The notes: a model not told the origin generated them from the letters alone. DNA of 64,000 bases from Paenibacillus sp. MAHUQ-63 (GCF_028765165.1 NZ_JARADB010000001.1:930001-994000), one strand, 5' to 3'; numbered from the stretch's first letter, positions 47,641 to 56,945 are shown. Translations and numbers: made by a program.

Positions 47641-48501
47641 ATGCCCGATGCTTATGAAGTCATCGTACGCACCCTTTTAGCCGTAATCGTATTGTTCATC
47701 ATGACCAAAATTCTTGGAAAAAGACAAGTATCCCAGTTATCTCTGTTCGAGTACATCACGGGCATTACCATTGGAAATCTGGCTGGAGCGATATCCTTGG
47801 ATATTGACTCGAAATGGTTCCTCGGTCTGATCTCGTTAGCCGTTTGGATCGCGTGTTCTTTAGGTATTGAACTTTTACAGCTAAAAAGCAAAAAAATGCG
47901 AGATTTTATTGACAGCAAAGCAACCGTACTTGTTAGAGACGGGAAGATTTTAGAAGATAATTTAAAAAAAGAACGACTCACCACGGATGAACTTATGGAG
48001 CAACTGCGTAAGCGTTCAGTTTTCAAAGTAGCGGATGTTGAGTTTGCGATCATGGAGCCTAGCGGTGAGATTAATGTATTGCTGCATCGTGAAAATCTCC
48101 CGCTCACTGCGAAGCACCTCGGCATCAAGGTTGCACCGGAGAAAGAGCCTCAAGCGGTCATCATGGACGGTGAGATATTGGATGAAGCGTTAGCAACCCT
48201 CTCATTTAATCGGGGATGGCTGAAAACGGAGTTGGATAAAGTAGGAGTAACGGTTGAAAATGTTTTTCTAGGGCAAGTCGATTCGTACGGCCAGTTGTAT
48301 CTTGATTTATTTGACGATAAAATCAATGTTCCCGTGCCGCAGGAGAAAGCCACCCTCTTCGCGACCTTGAAACAGTGCGAAGCCGACCTTATGCTGTACG
48401 GGCTGACAACCAACAATAAACAAGCCAAAGCGATGTACGAGGAATGCTCCAAGCAAATGGAGGATATTCTCGACCAACTTAAGCCTATATTGATGCGATA
48501 A
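47641..48501 (+). CDS. DUF421 (YetF/YkjA-type) membrane protein
   Basis: 286 residues from ATG 47641, right after AAAGGAGGAG. Three N-terminal membrane helices contain the family motif KILGKRQVSQLSLFEYITGITIG; the cytoplasmic part has the DUF421 fold with VLVRDGKILEDNL and LRKRSVFKVADVEFAIMEPSG, then a DUF3290/YetF-like extension. Function in the family is unclear; B. subtilis homologues are linked to sporulation and germination resistance. A hairpin terminator follows. Confidence 0.9.
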   Translation: MPDAYEVIVRTLLAVIVLFIMTKILGKRQVSQLSLFEYITGITIGNLAGAISLDIDSKWFLGLISLAVWIACSLGIELLQLKSKKMRDFIDSKATVLVRDGKILEDNLKKERLTTDELMEQLRKRSVFKVADVEFAIMEPSGEINVLLHRENLPLTAKHLGIKVAPEKEPQAVIMDGEILDEALATLSFNRGWLKTELDKVGVTVENVFLGQVDSYGQLYLDLFDDKINVPVPQEKATLFATLKQCEADLMLYGLTTNNKQAKAMYEECSKQMEDILDQLKPILMR

Positions 48502-48508
48502 ATCAAAT

Positions 48509-48549
48509 TGCTCCCCGCCGTGGTTATACGACTGGGAGCATTCTTGTTT
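48509..48549. terminator. Convergent-gene terminator
   Basis: TGCTCCC / GGGAGCA stem between the DUF421 gene (plus) and the NUDIX gene (minus), T-rich on the plus side. Confidence 0.65.
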
Positions 48550-48552
48550 GTT

Positions 48553-49173
48553 TCAATCCAGCAGCACCTGCGACGCTGGGCCACTAGCAAGCTCAAACAT
48601 CCGTTTGACCTGCTCTACCGTGTTCCGCTCTATAGACAGAGGCGGCAGCTCATTTTCGCCAAAAAAGCCAACTTTGGTCGTTTCCAGGCTGACCTCAAGC
48701 GCCTCTCCGCCGACCAGCTCGCACAAGATGAAGATCTTGTACGTGTAGTTGGGCGATGGCGGATGGGCGTGGCGTTTCTTATCCAGAACCGCCAGCAAGC
48801 GCACCGGCTTTACGTCGTAGCCGGCTTCCTCGCGGGTCTCCTTGACAGCGATCTCGGATGGGGTGTAGCCGATATCCGCCCAGCCCCCGGGCAAAGCCCA
48901 GGCGCCGTCGGTTCTTTCCTGAACGAGCAAGATCTTGTTCTCCTGCAGCACGACGGCCCGGATATCGACCTTCGGCGTCTGGTACCCCGTCTCTCCAGCG
49001 AACAGCTCCGTCACCTTGTCGATCGGCGTATCGGTGAAATAGCTCATCATTTCAACGCTGATTTTGCGCAGCGCCTCATAGCGCTCCAAATCGTAGCCAT
49101 TCTCTCCATAGGTGAGCCCCGCTTGACTGATCGCTTGAATTTCTTGCGCCCAATGCAGCCATGGTATGTTCAT
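48553..49173 (-). CDS. NUDIX hydrolase with NUDIX_N domain
   Basis: 206 residues. An N-terminal helical domain (WLHWAQEIQAISQAGLTY) of the NUDIX_N type precedes the Nudix box GGWADIGYTPSEIAVKETREEAGY (about residues 97-120), which has all required Gly/Glu residues. It hydrolyses a nucleoside diphosphate linked to another group; substrate unknown. The ATG overlaps the stop of the DNA glycosylase gene (ATGA), so the two are coupled. Confidence 0.93.
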   Translation of the reverse strand: MNIPWLHWAQEIQAISQAGLTYGENGYDLERYEALRKISVEMMSYFTDTPIDKVTELFAGETGYQTPKVDIRAVVLQENKILLVQERTDGAWALPGGWADIGYTPSEIAVKETREEAGYDVKPVRLLAVLDKKRHAHPPSPNYTYKIFILCELVGGEALEVSLETTKVGFFGENELPPLSIERNTVEQVKRMFELASGPASQVLLD

Positions 49174-49697
49174 TCCTCATCCATCTCCATCCCGATTAAT
49201 GTTGTGATACCACGGAAGATTGCGACCATTTCGTCCAGCTTCATGCGAACAAGGCCGCTCGAAGACGGGCATACATATTCAATGACACCCGGAACGACGG
49301 GGTCGGACTGCTTCCCCCATGGCATCCCTTTGCGCCCGCTGTACTGCTCGTAGACGCCTTTGCCGACGAAGCATACGACCTTCGGGCGATAGCGTTCGAT
49401 TTTCTCCTTCAGCAGGACACGGCCCTCCCGGTACTCTTCCGGCGTAATTTCTGCTGCCGTTAAGGAAGGTCGCGCCACGATATTCGTGAACCCGTAGCCG
49501 AGCTGAAGCAGATCGCCGTCCTCCTCCGGCTTGTAGAGCCGGGGCGTAATGCCGGCCTGGTGCAGAATGCGGTAAAACCGGTTGTTCGGGTTCGCATAGT
49601 GATGGCCGGTTTCGCCGGATCGGAGGCTGGGATTGTAGCCCACGAACAATATCTTTAAATGATGCTGCAGATGATCCGAAATCGGCTCTATCCCCAC
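49170..49697 (-). CDS. Mug-type uracil-DNA glycosylase family protein
   Basis: 175 residues, GTG start 8 nt after GGAGGG. Motif A GYNPSLRSGETGHHYANPNN (active-site Asn after Gly-Tyr) and the later PSSSGLVRM segment match the G:T/U mismatch glycosylase family. It removes uracil or thymine from mismatches. Coupling to a NUDIX protein suggests a joint nucleotide-damage role, which is inference. Confidence 0.9.
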   Translation of the reverse strand: MGIEPISDHLQHHLKILFVGYNPSLRSGETGHHYANPNNRFYRILHQAGITPRLYKPEEDGDLLQLGYGFTNIVARPSLTAAEITPEEYREGRVLLKEKIERYRPKVVCFVGKGVYEQYSGRKGMPWGKQSDPVVPGVIEYVCPSSSGLVRMKLDEMVAIFRGITTLIGMEMDEE

Positions 49698-49768
49698 TCG
49701 GTCAACCCTCCTGACATCGTGAATGACTTTTCTTTAAGGTTACCATGAATACCGCTCGCCACGCGAAT

Positions 49769-49953
49769 CTAACGGACACAGCGACCGTTAATCTTGCAAA
49801 AAGCTTGGCGTTTCGGCGCTAACGGAAACCAGATACCTTATTTACCGATTTCGGGGCTCAAATCGGCCATAGAGGAGTCATTAACGGCACGGGTGTCCGT
49901 TACATATTCAAAGCGGCCCTATTGTGTGAAATAAGGACCGCTGTGTCCGTTAG
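49769..49953. repeat. Four-unit inverted intergenic repeat element, copy B
   Basis: Units at 49769 and 49819 (CTAACGGACACAGCGACCG.., CTAACGGAAACCAGATACC..) are direct; units at 49880 and 49930 (ATTAACGGCACGGGTGTCCG.., AATAAGGACCGCTGTGTCCG..) are inverted. Each pair has exactly 50-nt spacing, as in copy A at 25722, 24 kb away. Confidence 0.85.
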
Positions 49954-50028
49954 GGAAAGCACGTCCTAGCATGGACGGGCAACAGCTAGTTCATACCCAT
50001 TCCATCTGCTCAATCGGTTGGGCAGCCG

Positions 50029-50825
50029 CTCTATCTCCACGATCCCGTAGGTTCAGGTGACGGCTCACGGGCTCAACTACTCTATGACCACTATCCCGTT
50101 GGTTCAGGTGACGGCTCACGGGCTCAACTACTCTATGACCACTATCCCGTTGGTTCAGGTGACGAGGTTACGGGCTCAGCCACTCTATCTCCACTATCCC
50201 TTCGGTTCAGGTGACGGGTTACGGGCTCAGCTCCTCTACGTCCACTATCCCGTCGGTTCAGGCAACGAGGTTACGGGCTCAGCCACTCTATCTCCACTAT
50301 CCCTTCGGTTCAGGTGACGGGTTTCGTGCCCAGCCATGCTATCTCCAATATCCCGTCGGTTCAGGTGACGGGTTACGGGCTCAGCCACTCTATCTCCACT
50401 ATCCTTCGGTTCAGGTGACGGGTTACGGGCTCAGCTACTCTACGTCCACTATCCCGTCGGTTCAGGCAACGAGGTTACGGGCTCAGCCACGCTATCTCCA
50501 CTATCCCTTCGGTTCAGGTGACGGGTTTCGTGCCCAGCCGCTCTATCTCCACTATCCCGTCGGTTCAGGTGACGGGTTACGGGCTCAGCTCCTCTACGTC
50601 CACTATCCCGTCGGTTCAGGTGACGAGTTGCGTGCTCAGCTACTCTACGTCCACTATCCCGTCGGTTCAGGTGACGAGTTGCGTACTCAGCCCCTCTACG
50701 CCCACTATCCCGTCGGTTCAGGCAACGAGGTTACGTGCTCAGCCACGCTACGTCCACTATCCCATCGGTTCAGGTGACGGGTTACGTGCTCTCGGTTCAG
50801 GCGACGAGGTTACGTGCCCAGCGGT
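50029..50825. repeat. 16-copy ~51-bp tandem array
   Basis: GGTTCAGG recurs at 50050, 50101, 50152, 50204, 50255, 50307, 50358, 50408, 50459, 50511, 50562, 50613, 50664, 50715, 50767 and 50794, so period is 51 nt with some of 50 or 52 and a truncated last unit of 27. Consensus features are GGTTCAGGTGACGGGTTACG, GGGCTCAGCCACTCTATCTC and CACTATCCCGTC. Because periods vary by one nt, frames are not kept; the plus-strand open frames are a by-product. No unique spacers, so not CRISPR. Confidence 0.9.
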
Positions 50826-50916
50826 TCGTCGTTTGCAGATCACACAGAGTGACGAGCACGCAGCCTTGTTCATGATCAACCCGCTATCCCGTGCATTCAC
50901 GTGCTTTCCCCCCGCT

Positions 50917-51741
50917 CTAATCCCACTTTGCTCGCAGCGTTAAAAGCTCATAAGTCGCACCCACGCCCTCCTGTGTACTGAACTTGTTCGTGTACGCCTG
51001 GTACATCCCGGCAAACAAGCGGCGCGCGCTTACGCCAGGAACAGCCCTTGCTTCGGACGCGCTGGCCCCCAGTTCTTTGACGGCCAACAGGAAATCGCGC
51101 GGACTCGGATAGGTGGCGCGGTACATGCTTCGGCGCTCATGTACGGAGGTGAATCCGGCTTCCGCGAGCAGCTCGCACCACTCGGCACCGGACCGGAAAG
51201 CGAGTCCGTGCCTTTGCGGTCTCAGGTTCAGACTGCGATAAACTTCGTGAAAAGACGCATGCAGCTCATAAAATGTATCCGGCCCGAACGTCGAGAACGC
51301 GAGTTGGCCTCCCGGACGCAGCATCCGCCGCAGATGCCGCAGGGTCATCTTCGGATCTCTCAGCCACTGGAAGCAGGCGCTGGAGACGATCAAATCGAAG
51401 GAAGCCTCTTCGGCACAAGGGGACCAGCGCTCTACATCAGCTTGCAGGAATCGCACGCCTACGCCTGCCGCTTGCGCGGACTGGAGACGTCTCTGCGCTG
51501 CCTGAAGCATCCCGGGCGCGATGTCCAGAGCGGTAATCGCCGCTTGGGGCCACGCAGCCGCCAGCCGGCCCGTCAGATCGCCTGTCCCGCAGCCAACGTC
51601 CAGAATGACTGCCGGCTGGGCAACCTCATAAGGCAGCTCTTCCCCGAGCTGCATAGCCATAGTTCGCTGCACCGCGGCATGCCGGTCATAAGAACCTACA
51701 GAGCTTCGGTCAAATTGACGCGCTATCGGACTGCTGTGCAT
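50917..51741 (-). CDS. bioC: Malonyl-ACP O-methyltransferase
   Basis: 274 residues. SAM motif ILDVGCGTGDLTGRLA (about 46-61), with the BioC N-terminal FDRSSVGSYDRHAAVQ. It methylates malonyl-ACP to enter pimeloyl synthesis. GAGGAG lies 8 nt upstream. It overlaps the preceding hydrolase gene by 32 nt and is the last gene of the operon. Confidence 0.93.
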   Translation of the reverse strand: MHSSPIARQFDRSSVGSYDRHAAVQRTMAMQLGEELPYEVAQPAVILDVGCGTGDLTGRLAAAWPQAAITALDIAPGMLQAAQRRLQSAQAAGVGVRFLQADVERWSPCAEEASFDLIVSSACFQWLRDPKMTLRHLRRMLRPGGQLAFSTFGPDTFYELHASFHEVYRSLNLRPQRHGLAFRSGAEWCELLAEAGFTSVHERRSMYRATYPSPRDFLLAVKELGASASEARAVPGVSARRLFAGMYQAYTNKFSTQEGVGATYELLTLRAKWD

Positions 51742-52438
51742 GGAGCCATCTCCTCACTTCCTTCGCTATTTCTTCCTCTCTGTCCAAAAAAGGGGCATGC
51801 CCGCACTCGGGGATAGCGTACAGACAGGCATAGGGCAGCCGGGCTGCAAGCTCGGATACGCCGCCAAACGGGCAAATCCGGTCCGCCAAGCCGTGGAACA
51901 GCAGCACGGGGCACTGAATGTCCGGCAGCATCTGCCTAAGATCTTCGCTTCGCAAAAGCTCGAGTCCGGCATGCAGTGCCGGCAATGTCCAGCTGCCTGC
52001 AGGGGCTAGCCGCTTCTCCACCCCAGCCCTTCGCTCGGCATCCGTCAGAAGCTGCTTTCGAAAAGCCGTTTCGACCGCATACGCATCATAATCGAGCGCT
52101 CTTATCATCTGCCTGACTATCGAATCCGGCTGGCCGAGCGCTTGCTCATGCTTGGAACGGACGAAGCATGCCGTAGCCGCAAAAAGGATCAAACCGTCCG
52201 CCAAGCCTTGAGCCGCCAGCCGCAAGGCAAGCAGCGCGCCGAGCGACCATCCGCCGATAAGCAAGGGGCCGCCGCTTTCCTTAGCTGCCGCTTCAGCCCG
52301 CCGCAGCAATTCGTACGGCGTCTGTGCATCGCTCAGATCGACGGGCAAGTGGCGATACAGCGGCAGCCTTTCCTGCAGCCGGCTGAAGACCGCTGGCGTC
52401 ATGCTCCACCCCGGGAGCCATAGAAGGGTCCCGCTCAT
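51710..52438 (-). CDS. bioH: Alpha/beta hydrolase, probable pimeloyl-ACP methyl ester esterase
   Basis: 242 residues. Nucleophile elbow GGWSLGAL (Ser near 84), acid Asp in HGLADRICPFGG and His in PECGHAPFLDRE. In the bio operon between bioF and bioC, the likely role is removing the methyl ester from pimeloyl-ACP after two elongation cycles. Sequence identity to E. coli BioH cannot be measured here. ATGA overlap with bioF. Confidence 0.8.
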   Translation of the reverse strand: MSGTLLWLPGWSMTPAVFSRLQERLPLYRHLPVDLSDAQTPYELLRRAEAAAKESGGPLLIGGWSLGALLALRLAAQGLADGLILFAATACFVRSKHEQALGQPDSIVRQMIRALDYDAYAVETAFRKQLLTDAERRAGVEKRLAPAGSWTLPALHAGLELLRSEDLRQMLPDIQCPVLLFHGLADRICPFGGVSELAARLPYACLYAIPECGHAPFLDREEEIAKEVRRWLHAQQSDSASI

Positions 52439-53619
52439 GACGTCAGCACTCCTAGTTCAAGCCCGACCTCGCGAATGCGTTCGGCGGCATCCTGCAGATC
52501 CTTATCGGTGTGAGCGAAGGATAAGGTAAAGCGAATACGAGCCGTTCCTTCCGGCACCGTCGGGGGCCGAATGGCGACTGCTGCGATTCCCCGCTCCTCC
52601 AGCATGGCGCTGAAGCGCAGGGCGGTTTCGTTGCCGCCGACGACGACCGGCACAATCGGCGAGTCGCCTGAGCCGGCTTGGAACCCGGCCTTGCCCAGCA
52701 TGGCGCGGAACCGGCGGGCTGCCGCTCGCAGCCTGGTCCGGCGCCCATGCTCCTGCCGCACAAGGGTCAGCGCTTGTGCGATCCCCGCCAGCACCGATGG
52801 CGGCAGCGCCGTGGAGTAGACGAGTGGCCGGGCTTGATTGACAAGGAAGTCAATCAGTGTCCGGCTCCCGCATATATAAGCGCCGTAAACGCCGAAAGCT
52901 TTGCTGAATGTTCCCAGATGAATGTCCACCATATCTTGAATGCCGAGCTCATGGCATAATCCCTCGCCATACCGGCCATACATCCCTCCGCTGTGCGCCT
53001 CATCCACCATCAGCATAGCGCCGTGCTCTTGCTTAAGAAGCGCCAGCCTCCGAAGGGGGGCCTGATCTCCGTCCATAGAAAAAATGCTGTCGGTCACGAT
53101 CAGCTTTCTCCGCCGGTCACGATGCTCGAGCAGCAGCGCCGCCAAATGCTCCATATCATTGTGACGGTAGCGCACCAGCTTCGCCCGGCTGAGCCGAATA
53201 CCGTCCACGATGCTGGCGTGGTTCAGCCGGTCGCTGAATACGGCATCGTCCCGGCCGACGACTGCCGGAATTACGCCGGTATTCGCCATGTAGCCATTCG
53301 CGAACACCAACGCAGCTTCTTTGTTTTGCCAGGCGGCGATAGCCCGCTCAAGCTCATCATAAGCCGGACGATTCCCTGTCACAAGCCGCGATGCTCCTGC
53401 ACCCGCACCTTCTCTGTAAAGCGCGGCTTGCATCGCCGACACAATGGCCGGATGGCGCGAGAGCCCCAGATAATCGTTAGCGGATAAATTGAGGATCGGG
53501 GGAGAATGTTCCTCCCGCCTCAAATAGCCCGGATATTCCGGAACCGTGTGGCACGTGCGCAGCGAACGCAGCATCGCGGTCCCCTGCCGTGCAGCGAGTT
53601 CTTGTTCCATCCAAGTCAA
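52435..53619 (-). CDS. bioF: 8-Amino-7-oxononanoate synthase
   Basis: 394 residues; TTG start at 53619, after GAGGAGG. PLP Lys in GTFSKAFGVYGAYI (about residue 238), DEAHSGGMYGRYGEG and the N-terminal NLSANDYLGLSRHP. It condenses pimeloyl-ACP with alanine. Overlaps the hydrolase gene by 4 nt and follows bioB by 12 nt. Confidence 0.96.
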   Translation of the reverse strand: MTWMEQELAARQGTAMLRSLRTCHTVPEYPGYLRREEHSPPILNLSANDYLGLSRHPAIVSAMQAALYREGAGAGASRLVTGNRPAYDELERAIAAWQNKEAALVFANGYMANTGVIPAVVGRDDAVFSDRLNHASIVDGIRLSRAKLVRYRHNDMEHLAALLLEHRDRRRKLIVTDSIFSMDGDQAPLRRLALLKQEHGAMLMVDEAHSGGMYGRYGEGLCHELGIQDMVDIHLGTFSKAFGVYGAYICGSRTLIDFLVNQARPLVYSTALPPSVLAGIAQALTLVRQEHGRRTRLRAAARRFRAMLGKAGFQAGSGDSPIVPVVVGGNETALRFSAMLEERGIAAVAIRPPTVPEGTARIRFTLSFAHTDKDLQDAAERIREVGLELGVLTS

Positions 53620-53631
53620 GGTTCCACCTCC

Positions 53632-54627
53632 TCAGAGCGCATTAAGCTCGATCTCGAAGCCCAAATCTTCGATCATCCGATGATCCGCGCCGGCTTCTTG
53701 GCCTGCCGTAGTCAAGTAGTCGCCTACGAATAGCGAGTTAGCCGCATAAAGCGACAACGGCTGAAGCGCCCGCAAATTCACTTCCCGGCCGCCGGCCACG
53801 CGGATTTCCTTGGCCGGACATAGGAAGCGGAACAATGCCAGCACCTTAAGCGCCTTCATTGCCGGCGTTCTCCCTGCACGCTCGAGAGGCGTGCCCGGAA
53901 TGGCATTCAAGAAATTAATCGGAATGGAGTCGCTGTCCAGGTCGCGCAGCGCATAGGCCATTTCCACGATTTCGCGATCGCTTTCCCCCATGCCGATAAT
54001 CACACCGGAGCAGGGCGACATGCCGTAGGTCTTGACTTTTTCGACGGTCTCAAGGCGGTCGTTATAGCTATGCGTCGTCGTAATCGCGGCATAGTTCGCT
54101 TGGCTTGTATTAAGGTTGTGATTGTAGCGGTGAACGCCCGCTTCGGCTAGACGCCGTGCTTGTTCATCCTTCAGGAGCCCCAGGCACGCACAAATTTTGA
54201 GCGGCATCGTCGCGCGAATTTCTTTGACAGCATCGGCCACTTGCTCCAATTCTTTATCTGTCGGTCCTCTTCCGGCGGCAACGATACAATAGGTACCCGC
54301 TTTCCGTGCCAAAGCCTCCCGCGCTCCCGCAAGCAGCGTATCCTTGTCCAGCAAGGTGTACTTCCGGACTGGCGCCGTTGAGACGATCGATTGCGAGCAA
54401 TAACCGCAGTCTTCGGGGCATAGCCCGCTTTTGGCGTTGATGATCATATTCAGCTTCACTTTTTTCCCGTAATGGTACCTTCTCACCTGGAAAGCCGCCT
54501 GCAGCAGCGGCAGCACTTCATCGTTATCAGCTTGAAGTACCGCCAATCCTTCTTCTATCGTCAAACGTTCACCTTCTAACGCTTTCCGAGCCAGTAGCTG
54601 CCAATCTTTAAATACCGTTGTCGTCAT
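53632..54627 (-). CDS. bioB: Biotin synthase
   Basis: 331 residues from ATG 54627 (MTTTVFKDWQLLARKALEG), 9 nt after GGAGG; the open frame continues to 54783 inside bioD. Radical-SAM cluster CPEDCGYCSQS (about 64-74). It inserts sulfur into dethiobiotin. Overlaps the end of bioD by 20 nt. Confidence 0.97.
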   Translation of the reverse strand: MTTTVFKDWQLLARKALEGERLTIEEGLAVLQADNDEVLPLLQAAFQVRRYHYGKKVKLNMIINAKSGLCPEDCGYCSQSIVSTAPVRKYTLLDKDTLLAGAREALARKAGTYCIVAAGRGPTDKELEQVADAVKEIRATMPLKICACLGLLKDEQARRLAEAGVHRYNHNLNTSQANYAAITTTHSYNDRLETVEKVKTYGMSPCSGVIIGMGESDREIVEMAYALRDLDSDSIPINFLNAIPGTPLERAGRTPAMKALKVLALFRFLCPAKEIRVAGGREVNLRALQPLSLYAANSLFVGDYLTTAGQEAGADHRMIEDLGFEIELNAL

Positions 54628-55372
54628 CCTGCGGCCCCTCCATAAATTTGGATTTGGATGTAAGCTTGAGCGCTTGTCGAACAGCCTCCAAGTCAATCGA
54701 TTGCCGAACCGTATGTACCAAAATGTCCCTGCTGACATCAGGCCCCAGCCGTGGAAATCGGCCGATGATGCGCAAGCCGCCATACCGGGCGATCATCTCC
54801 GCATTCGTGGCGACGCTCGGATCGTCTTGAACGGTACCCGCGCCGTCATTCAGAATGACGCCTGCAACGGGAATGCCGTAATGCCGCAGGAAGGCTGCCG
54901 TCATCAGCGTATGGTTAATCGTGCCCAATCCGGACCGGGCTACGATGAGCGCCGGAACTTGCAGCTGCGCAATCAGGTCCGCCACGAGGGCGTCCTCCGT
55001 CAGCGGAACCGCAGCGCCGCCTGCACCTTCGATGAGCAGCGCTTCGCTGCGCGCCGCCAGCGGCTTGCCGGCGGCAATAAGCGCCTGCAGCGTCAGCGTC
55101 ACCCCGGCGCGTCCTGCGGCGAGCAGCGGCGCAAGGGGCGCCTCGAACGTGTACGGCGCCACGGCTTCAGGCGGCTCCGGGATTCCCGCGAGCCGCACCA
55201 GCCGCTCGGCATCGGTGTTCCCGCTGCCCAGCAGCGCGCCTGATTGCACCGGCTTCCAAACGCCGGCCTGCCAGCCTTCCGCACGGAGCGCTGCCGCGAT
55301 CGCCGCGGTGACCAGCGTCTTCCCCACGCCGGTGTCGGTCCCCGTTACGAATAGACCTCGCATGTTCTCCAT
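54608..55372 (-). CDS. bioD: Dethiobiotin synthetase
   Basis: 254 residues from ATG 55372, one nt after the bioA stop; a second ATG four codons in gives MRGLFVTGTDTGVGKT. P-loop GTDTGVGKTLV and EGAGGAAVPL are the family's ATP and substrate motifs. It closes the ureido ring with CO2 and ATP. The long C-terminus (KLTSKSKFMEGPQDDDNGI) overlaps bioB. Confidence 0.95.
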   Translation of the reverse strand: MENMRGLFVTGTDTGVGKTLVTAAIAAALRAEGWQAGVWKPVQSGALLGSGNTDAERLVRLAGIPEPPEAVAPYTFEAPLAPLLAAGRAGVTLTLQALIAAGKPLAARSEALLIEGAGGAAVPLTEDALVADLIAQLQVPALIVARSGLGTINHTLMTAAFLRHYGIPVAGVILNDGAGTVQDDPSVATNAEMIARYGGLRIIGRFPRLGPDVSRDILVHTVRQSIDLEAVRQALKLTSKSKFMEGPQDDDNGI

Positions 55373-55373
55373 C

Positions 55374-56732
55374 CTAAGCACCGCTCCCTTCCGTAACGCT
55401 AACAATCGCTTCCGCCAAAATATCCGTCATCGCGTCTAGCTCCGATTCCGTGCTGGCCAGCGGCGGAATGAAGACGATCACATTGCCGAGCGGTCTGGTC
55501 AGCATGCCGAGCTCTCTCGCTTTCCGGCACGTTCGGACGCCGATTCGCTCCTCCCATGCATAAGGCTCGCCGGACTCTCGATCCCGCACAAGCTCGATAC
55601 CGATCATTAGACCCTTCTGCCGAATATCGCCGACATGCGGTCTTTGTTTCAAGGCGGCGAGTTTATTTTCAACAAAGACGGATTTCGCTCGCACGCCCTC
55701 CAGAAGCGCTCGTTCCTCGAACAGCCTCAGACTGGCCAGCGCAACCGAGCATCCCAGAGGGTTACCCGTAAAGGAATGACCATGGAAAAATGTTTTCTGA
55801 GCCTCATAATCAGCATAGAACGCATCATAAACGTTATCGGAAGCCAGTGTCGCCGCCACAGGCAAATAGCCTCCGGTCAAACCTTTACCAACGACCATTA
55901 GATCCGGTGTTACGTTCTCCAGCTCGCACCCAAACATCGCCCCCGTGCGGCCGAAGCCCGTCGCAACTTCATCGGCGATCAGCAGCACGTCGTGCTTGCG
56001 GCATAGCTCCGCCATCTCGCGCAGGCAGCCTTCAGGCATGATCAGGATGCCGCTGGATCCCTGCACGATGGGCTCGACGATGAGAGCCGCAATCTCGTCC
56101 GCGCGAGCCTCCAGCAGCCCGCGCAAAGCATCGAGAGCCGCTTCCTTCGCCCCTTCCGCTCCGCCTTCATGGCGATAAGCGTGCGGATAGGGGATAACGT
56201 GCGACGGGAACAGCAGCGGCCTGAACACGTCATGATAAAGCGGTATGGCACCTACGCTGACCGCGCCAATCGTATCCCCGTGATACGCTCCGTTCATCGT
56301 TACAAACGTCTTTTTGCCGGTCGCTCCCTTGTTATGCCAGTATTGAAACGCCATTTTGATGGCGATCTCAACGCCAGTCGCTCCGGAATCCGAATAAAAC
56401 ACCTTATTTAAACCTTTCGGCGCTATGCCTGCCAGTTTCTCCGCAAGCTCGATAGCCGGTATATTGGCCATCCCCAGCAAGGTGGAATGCGCCACCCTCC
56501 CCAACTGATCGGTGATTGCTTGATTGAGCTCCGGCACATTGTGCCCATGCACATTCAGCCAGACGGATGAAAAACCGTCATAATAGGCGCGTCCATGCAT
56601 ATCATACAGCTTGACGCCCTCTCCGCGTTCAATGATGAGCGGGTCCTCGTTGTTGTAATCCTTCATCTGTGTGAAAGGATGCCATACGTGCGACTTATTC
56701 AGAGCGGCAAGCCGATCATAGTCCGTTGTCAT
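55374..56732 (-). CDS. bioA: Adenosylmethionine-8-amino-7-oxononanoate aminotransferase
   Basis: 452 residues from ATG 56732, after GAGGTG. HVWHPFTQMKDY at the N-terminus is BioA-typical; PLP Lys is in GKGLTGGYLPVA, with DEVATGFGRTG upstream. It transaminates KAPA to DAPA. First gene of the operon, directly behind two BirA-type operators. Confidence 0.96.
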   Translation of the reverse strand: MTTDYDRLAALNKSHVWHPFTQMKDYNNEDPLIIERGEGVKLYDMHGRAYYDGFSSVWLNVHGHNVPELNQAITDQLGRVAHSTLLGMANIPAIELAEKLAGIAPKGLNKVFYSDSGATGVEIAIKMAFQYWHNKGATGKKTFVTMNGAYHGDTIGAVSVGAIPLYHDVFRPLLFPSHVIPYPHAYRHEGGAEGAKEAALDALRGLLEARADEIAALIVEPIVQGSSGILIMPEGCLREMAELCRKHDVLLIADEVATGFGRTGAMFGCELENVTPDLMVVGKGLTGGYLPVAATLASDNVYDAFYADYEAQKTFFHGHSFTGNPLGCSVALASLRLFEERALLEGVRAKSVFVENKLAALKQRPHVGDIRQKGLMIGIELVRDRESGEPYAWEERIGVRTCRKARELGMLTRPLGNVIVFIPPLASTESELDAMTDILAEAIVSVTEGSGA

Positions 56733-56750
56733 GATGATCACCTCTTCTTA

Positions 56751-56786
56751 ATTGTCAACTTATAAGTTGTTTTTATGGTTAACAAT
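56751..56786 (-). promoter_or_regulatory. BirA operator 1
   Basis: ATTGTCAACT (56751-56760) and GGTTAACAAT (56777-56786), 16-nt spacer. On the minus strand it reads ATTGTTAACC-N16-AGTTGACAAT, the BirA half-site pattern. It lies downstream of the -10 in the bioA leader. Confidence 0.85.
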
Positions 56787-56798
56787 AGACCGAGGATA

Positions 56799-56827
56799 AT
56801 TTTAGCAAATCACAGCACCATTGTAAA
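56799..56827 (-). promoter_or_regulatory. bioA promoter
   Basis: Minus-strand TTTACA (56827-56822), 17-nt spacer, TAAAAT (56804-56799), a good sigma-A match. The -35 lies inside BirA operator 2. Confidence 0.8.
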
Positions 56828-56856
56828 CCAATTGTTCATCACTTTTGGTTAACAAT
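56820..56856 (-). promoter_or_regulatory. BirA operator 2
   Basis: ATTGTAAACC (56820-56829) and GGTTAACAAT (56847-56856), 17-nt spacer. It overlaps the -35 of the bioA promoter, so biotin-loaded BirA should block polymerase here. Confidence 0.8.
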
Positions 56857-56857
56857 A

Positions 56858-56902
56858 TAAAAAGAACGATGCGAAGTATCACCCGACACTTCGCATCGCT
56901 CT
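56858..56902 (-). terminator. Terminator of the FMN reductase gene
   Basis: Long stem GCGATGCGAAGT / ACTTCGCATCGT followed by TTTTTATATT on the minus strand. Confidence 0.85.
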
Positions 56903-56945
56903 TGTCTGTTTATGTTATAAAATAACTGCTGCTGTCGAAAATAAG

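Noticed and set aside
50211..50777. 188-codon plus-strand ORF in the tandem array (repetitive protein)
   Set aside because: Unit lengths of 50, 51 and 52 shift the frame, and there is no ribosome site; the ORF is accidental.
50029..50825. CRISPR array
   Set aside because: The whole unit is repeated, with no unique spacers and no cas genes.
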